64,000 nt of DNA, taken from Lanius collurio. Lineage: Eukaryota > Chordata > Aves > Passeriformes > Laniidae. This document shows positions 57,931 to 64,000 of the stretch, one piece after another. The stretch covers positions 57,459,847-57,523,846 of the forward strand of contig JACBWW010000003.1 of NCBI GenBank assembly GCA_020086605.1. Direction: 5' to 3'. Under the pieces are notes generated by a model. It was given only the letters and a program-made list of their open reading frames with translations, ran no database searches and was not told where the DNA came from. The stretch's first letter is position 1; every line of letters starts with the position of its first letter. The position numbers were made by a program, and so were the translations under genes.

Positions 57931-60915
57931 CAGAGTTCAAATATCTTACAACACACCAGCAAGGCTGACTGTAGTCTCCTTGGAAGGGGGAGAGCTGGGT
58001 ATTTGTCACAGTCAGTTTAATAGGTTTTCCTTGACACAGTCACTGGATATAGCACACATACTCTGCTGATGGGGCCAGGTAGTAACTTAGGTAGAGTCTG
58101 ACTTCTTTGTCTTTGGAGATAAAGTAAAGCAGAGTGAATACTTGCTAGACTACAGACTTATTCATATGATTATTGGCAGTACATTTTAACCTTAATTTTC
58201 TGTTGTGAAAATTAGCTTGCTAAGTCAGAAAAGGAGTAAAACTCTACAACCTCTTCTACAGGCTGTCTCAAACCAGCTGTTCTTCACATAAATCTTTTTT
58301 GCACATGTCTAATTTTCATAGTACTTAATAACCATTTTTTTTCTTAGATAAGAGATTTTGAGGACTAAAATATGTTGTGGGATTCCTGTGCCTAACCTAG
58401 ACAAGTAGATCCTCTATATTCTCTAAAAAGTAAGGTGTTCCATCACTGCCAAACACCAAAATGTTTATGATCTACCAGTTCTATGCTTCTCTATGCATTT
58501 TTTGCTTCTTCTCAAACTGGCTATTTGCCTTGAGGTCAGCACACCAAGCCAGGACAGAACCATAAGGCAATGCAGATTGCCATGTTATCTGCTGTCTACC
58601 CTTCATACAGCTCAAGGGATTTTTATCTGCTCCTCTGCCTGTGTTCATCTTTGCAGGGATACCAACTCCATCAATCTGCTCCTGAAAGATATTTTAAAAT
58701 GCCAGCAGTTGTCAAAAAAAAAAGTGGGAGTAATATAAACACTTTGTGAAGATATGGCTGGTTTACTGTTGCCTGGAGAGATTCGCTGCCTGTGCTACTG
58801 TACTTTGAATTATTCTGAATATCACTGCAGAACTTCTCTTAGCAGCACTCCTTTCCTGTTATTCTTGCTCACATCTGTTCACTGTAGTAATGGATATTTT
58901 TTGGCTGTAAGCAGTTATGCAGCATGACACTTGGCGAATGGATGTCTGTGTGTGCAATAGCTACTGTTTTTTGAAGACTCATTTGGCTCTTGTCCCCTCT
59001 GGGTGAAACAAACATAAATATATTGCAAGAAACCACTCTCCAGCATTTCATTGCAACTGCTACCTTTTTGACTGACATTGCTTATGCTTGAGTTTGCCTC
59101 TGAACTGAGCTCTTTTGGGGAAATCTAAAGGATTTGATTTTAAGCTTCAAATTTATTATGTGTATGTTTGCTCAATGACAAGTTGTGCTTCTGCTACCTA
59201 GTCAATGGCATATCTGTTCTTTGTAAGAAACGTGATGTTTATATGTGATATAATTATTTCCACTAACTGCTCAGAGCCCAACTGATCACTCTCACAGCCA
59301 TAAATGAATCTGTTTGACAACCTGTTCTCTGCACAGTAGGTAGTCTTCCACCCGCCAGCTAATTTATCATTGCATCTGCCTGGCTCTGCCAAGGGATATG
59401 TTCCTAGTGCATTTATTCCTGTCTCCAAAAGCTTGTGACTGGTCATTATCTTGGGAGGACATTTGCAGAAGAACAAAAATTTTATGGTGTATAATCCTGT
59501 CTTTCCAAAACTCTTGTTTGCAACATATCAAAGAGATCTCCTCCTTTAGTCATTTTCATTCTCTTTTACAGTTTGTACTTCCCATTAATTGCAGAGACCC
59601 CCAGCACCCTGGCTGGTTGGCCCAGGCTAGATGAGAATGTTTCTCAGTGTTGGTGAGAAGTGCTTAATTGATATTAATGTGGATGAGAGGATCTGCTCAG
59701 CCATAGGACAGATGTCATTTGGTACACTTTCCTTCCCTCTAATGCTGTAGTGCTCATGCAACCTGAAAGGACCATCTGTAGATCTTTGAGATTAGTGCAG
59801 GACTGTTTATTATTTGGCTTTTCTGTTGGCTTCCTATCTGTCTGGATCTGCTGAGCTAATTGCCTTGATATATGAATGTCCAGGTTGCCTAGGCATCCCA
59901 GAAAACAGCAGATTTTTATAGCACATATTTATTCCTAATTCAAAGTAAGTTTAAGAACCTACTGAACTGAGAAGCCACCAAAATGGGAAAATCTTCATCA
60001 TCCAGACTGTCTGAATCAAACTCTTCTGCCTTGCCGCTAAGCAGCATTTTCATCCTCTGAACTCTTCATTACAGTTTGCATTTTTTTTCTCGGGGTTCAG
60101 ATTCAACACCTTCCCTGATATGTCTCCCTCTGCCAGTTAAAGCCAAAGCTCTGCCTTTGAATTACACAAAGGCAGCAAAGTTCATAGATGCTGGGAAAAG
60201 GTCAAAAGAGTAGGTGTGACCCACAAGTTGAGGCTATCTCTTTGATCCCCTGTAAAATACGTCTTTATTCTTCAGTAGTAGAATCTCCTGTGTTTTAGCC
60301 TTGTCTTGTCACATACAGAGGAGGATTAACACTACCAGAAGGAAAATTGAAGATGTCACTCAGAAGAATGGACAGGGCAGTAACTTATCAATAAGAGTAT
60401 CATCCTTGCCCCTAACTGACTCCAACACAGAGACAGGTCTTGTTTCCATTAATATTTCCTAGAACCAGCTGGTACTACTAGATCCAGCCAGTCCCAATGA
60501 ACTTCATTTTAGCCTTTTTATTAGCTTATAAATGTGATAGAGTTGATGGATACCATTTAATGGAGCTCTTTCCACCCTGCTCCTCCCTCCCTTCCCACGC
60601 TGAAAAATCTGACATTCATAAATGGAGGAGGTCAGTAATTTGCATCCAGCTGAGTGGCTGTCTGGCTTTAATGAGATGATTTGTAATCATAAGCACTGCA
60701 CTGCAGTGGTGTCTGGTACAGGGGAAGAGGAACACGTATGCATACTCCAGCTGAGATGAGGAAGAGGTGATGGGAGAGAGGGAATGCACATGGATCAGAA
60801 AAAGGAAGCAAGGATGGAATGACATAAGGAGCGCCATTAAATGTAATACAATAATGCTGGCCTGGTTAGCATAAGAAGAGCCAGAGGCTAGCTGATGCAA
60901 GCCAGTGAAACTCCC
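57931..60915. other. Unique noncoding sequence
   Basis: No exon was recognised. The stretch 59150-59500 is free of recognisable repeats and reads like candidate conserved noncoding DNA. Everything else is featureless. Confidence 0.45.
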
Positions 60916-60945
60916 ATTACTTAGGGCAGGCAGGCCCTAAGTAAT
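60916..60945. repeat. Perfect 12-bp inverted repeat
   Basis: ATTACTTAGGGC and GCCCTAAGTAAT are exact complements around a 6-base loop AGGCAG. There is no surrounding element. Confidence 0.92.
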
Positions 60946-63016
60946 TTCAGAATTGCACTTATACAGAGCTCTTCAAAGTAGCTGAAAATAACGGGTTTGT
61001 TTTTGACAGCTGTACGCCCTTGGTGCCCTTAATGCACAGATCTGTCCTTCCACTCCTTAAATAACAAAAAAACCTTCCAGACCAGGAAGAAAATTCAGGG
61101 ACTAAAGAGGTTTTATATTGTGGAGATGGCATGTTCCACTTCGGCTATATTTTCAGCATGTTTTCCTAAACAAGAGGATCACGTTCTATCTTTGTATATA
61201 TTCTTCCTCAATCAGATGCATTTTTAACCCACTGGCTCTTTTCATTTCAGTCACACAAAGCAGTAGCAAATTCCTGCAAGTCTCAGGCCGGCAGGCAGGA
61301 GAGAGATGGAGACTATTAATCCATTCACTGGGGGAAAGACCCAGAAGAGAATCCTTCTGGGAGAGAAAGATTTTTAATTCCCTGGCTTTGATAAAAGCTT
61401 CGCTTGGCATCTGTTTCAGATCAGACAGCCACGAATCCACCACAGGCACAAATCCATAGCAAGCCAGGCTGAGCTGGCTCTCCTGCACATACAACTACTT
61501 TCTCTGGCTGACTGTGAGAATTTTACACCTCTCAAAGACTGTCTTTCCCTTGTCTCCAGGGTTCCTCTCCTCTGTAGTAGCAATTCTCTGAGATTGTCAC
61601 ACGATACTTTTTCATTAGGCATCCCAGCTGTGGAGGACTAGGTTCCTTTAACAGTGTCTCCAGCTGTCTTGAGTTATTCTGCAGGAGGCCAGCTGGACCA
61701 GTGTAGTTCTTCTTACAGCTGCAGTGAAGTAGCTTGGATCAGCTTTAAGGTTGTTATTTTTAAATTCATTAACTGCTTCATGTTAAAAAAAAATGCAGCA
61801 ATTGTGCAAACTGATCATTTTGGCTACAATCTGCATCCAAGGAGAAGACACTGACTTGAGGCAGGGGGGCTGCTGGTTGCAGTGTCTCCCAGTGCAGGAT
61901 AATGTTCATCCCACAGCCCTTTATGAGGGGAGGAATCTCCAGCACAGCCTGCAGTCACATCATACCGGGAGGCTTTCGGCCCTTATTCATCTCACCTTTC
62001 TCAGTCATGACCTTGCATCCCCTTCCTCGTCTGCCCCTGGAGCATGAACATCTGTCCTTCCAGGCAACAAAAAGCTTTTCTCTCCCCCTCTCCTGAGCTC
62101 CTTCTGTAAAACATACATGCTTCATATGCTTTCTTCTCTGCAGATGTCTGTAACTCTGCAACATAATCCTTCCCTCCTCTTCCCTGGGGAGACACGTTAC
62201 CCCTATGTTAAGCACAGAGGTTTAAGTTGCAGGGATGTGTGGGTGGCCTTCAGAAATTGTGCCAATAAGATGTTTCTCAACCAGATTTTCAGTTCTGACA
62301 GAAAAAGAAGAAACAACACAACTCTACCCAGCAAGCGTAAAACAATAGTTGACCTTTGAGACAGAGGGTGTCTTCAGTAATGCCAGGGAAAAAGCTTCCT
62401 CTAGGTAAGATGGACATCCCTATAGATGGCTCTTTTTGAGAAGAGCCCTGTCCCAGAAGCAGATCTCCCAACTTCTCTGCACTTTCCAGGCTATCTAACC
62501 CCATCAGCAGGTATGTGAGCTGACAGTATCTCCCACACCTTTTTCACGCCTGCTGCTTTGCCAGGTCCTTGCAAAGTACCAATCTGCTGTGCTATGTAAG
62601 CAATGTATCATCTGTCAGAAAGGAATTAGTTGTGTGTAGTCTTAATGTTAAGAACATAAATAAACTATAGATGGACATAGAGTTCATAAGGAAGAAAATT
62701 CATTTTTACTGTCTCTCTAATGTACCATGTCTCCTCTTTGTTTAGGGACGATCCCACAAATGATCACCTCTCGGCCAGCAGTGCACTTTAGTGGCATCGT
62801 TCAAGCTAAGAAAAACCTTGAAACATTTACTGGACCTGTTTTATTATTTTCCCAATCATGTTTCTTTGACCTGACTTGTCCTGTCCCTTTGATCAATAGC
62901 AGACATCACCCAGCATGAGACATGTTTTGGATTGATTTAGAGTACTTGTTACTACCAATTTCTAAATCACTTTGCTGAGCTTCCTCTCTTTGATGTTGTT
63001 GGCAGTGGATAAGGTC
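60946..63016. other. Unique noncoding sequence
   Basis: A 113-codon plus frame (61118-61459) and a 102-codon minus frame (61186-61494) overlap, so neither is credible as coding. GC-richer DNA at 61.85-62.2 kb gives several short frames. Nothing else was recognised. Confidence 0.5.
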
Positions 63017-63250
63017 TTAGGCTGGGATTTCCAAAGGACACAACAACGAAAGAGTCCAGAACACTTAAAGCTCTCTAGCCCCTGTTGAAAATCCCAGGTA
63101 AAGAGTGCAAGAAATTTACTTGCTTTCAATTATAAGATTTTCAAGCACTTTTAAGGTGCACATAGTTGCTTTATGGGGTTTTCAGAGGTGCCTTTCAGAA
63201 GTGCTTAGGCATATTTGGAAATCCTATTAGAAGCCATTCAGCATCTTTAT
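63017..63250. repeat. Possible old folded interspersed repeat
   Basis: Motifs alternate in complementary senses: GGGATTTCCAAAGGACAC (63023), GTTGAAAATCCCAGG (63084), 'gattttcaagcacttttaaggtgc' (63137), 'gggttttcagaggtgcctt' (63177) and TTGGAAATCC (63214). This recalls the 'gattttcaaaggcgcctaa...' palindromes of reptiles, but the arms are too decayed to set limits. Confidence 0.35.
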
Positions 63251-64000
63251 ATGCCTAAATTCCTGTAAAGCTTGACTCAGCATACTGTGATACTCTTGTG
63301 TGTGTGTGTGAGAGCAACAGCATAAAGAACAGGCTCTCAGTGAATGACTGATGCTGTATGAATGTGTGGAATACAAGCCAAATCCCAAATGCAAGGGCTC
63401 ATATGTTACAGTCATATAACCCAGCCACTTGTGTCTTCAGCAGTTGTCACAGCAAAGCTGTCATTTCCTAGTTCAAGAGTGTTTATCACATCCTTATCCT
63501 TGATACACACTCCGGGAGGAGGAGGGATTCACGAAGCCAGTGGAAGTGTGATTCAGAAATTTCATCAAATTGAGCAATGAGAATGCTCCCAGCAGTGGCC
63601 TCTGTCTGTTTGTGTATGTGGAATGTATAGCTGGAGCTGCTTGCATAATTTAGGTTACTTTACCATTTTTCAAGAAAAATCCCCAATCTGGATTCAGTTT
63701 GCATAAATAGGAGCTTCAAAACCAAAGTCTAAAACATCTCATTCCATTCTTACCAACTTCCAGCTGAAGGATATTTCTGATTATGAATTGTAATGGTGGA
63801 AAATACTGACTGATTCAATGGGAGCAAGAGTGAGAGACAGACAGACACACAGACCATTTCCGAGGAGATATATCCTGTTTCCTATGAGCTTTCTTATTAA
63901 AATTAGCCCAGTATATACATTCTCTATTCAAGCATGAAGTGCTTTTTACAAGTCTCTACATGAATAATGTACACTTAAAATGATTCTCTGTTCCATAAAT
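63251..64000. other. Unique noncoding sequence with a short (TG)n
   Basis: A (TG)n run of about seven units lies at 63297-63311, and GA/CA-rich simple sequence at 63827-63856. No exon was seen. Confidence 0.5.

Overview
This window reads as nuclear DNA of a bird, most likely a passerine. The evidence is the repeat content: CR1 LINE fragments with the avian 3' end, a ~1.4 kb LTR with internal minisatellites whose layout I recognise from songbird genomes, three shorter LTRs of songbird type, and older amniote relics (MIR-like pieces, a tRNA-derived SINE stub, palindromic MITE-like elements). Codon-scale structure, operons and ribosome-binding sites are absent. I found no protein-coding exon, tRNA, rRNA or other RNA gene that I can defend. 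All open frames are short, of random composition, or fall inside repeats. The window is probably intergenic (a gene desert) or inside a very large intron.

Layout. 1-8.3 kb: moderate GC, with a cluster of very old relics (palindromic element at 1202-1377, a second palindromic family at 2871-2960, MIR-like pieces near 3.4, 4.2, 4.9 and 8.2 kb). 8.3-23.8 kb: mostly unique AT-rich DNA with a (GT)n microsatellite at 12.8 kb, a short CR1 3' end at 18.1 kb, and a block at 22.8-23.4 kb that looks like candidate conserved noncoding sequence. 23.83-25.64 kb: a long, badly decayed CR1-type LINE on the minus strand whose reverse transcriptase motifs are still legible. 25.6-33.5 kb: unique AT-rich sequence, with more candidate conserved blocks. 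33.5-33.9 kb: LTR. 34.8 kb: a 44-bp near-perfect palindrome. 40.0 kb: CR1 3' end. 46.0-46.5 kb: LTR. 48.7 kb: second copy of the 2.87-kb palindromic family. 50.2 kb: 50-bp tandem duplication. 52.8-54.95 kb: CR1 split by a solo LTR with matching 5-bp flanks. 56.9 kb: tRNA-like SINE stub. 57.1-57.6 kb: LTR with AT-rich internal tandem repeats. 57.6-64 kb: unique sequence with an inverted repeat at 60.9 kb and an old folded repeat at 63.0-63.25 kb.

No genes work together here. The sequence mainly records transposon history: amniote-age relics, then old CR1, younger CR1 tails, and finally LTR insertions, one demonstrably nested inside a CR1. I saw no new biological system. The items most worth checking are the palindromes, the LTR minisatellites (one containing an assembly N), the long CR1 fossil and the candidate conserved blocks. 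Repeat-family names come from recognition by eye, not from a database search.
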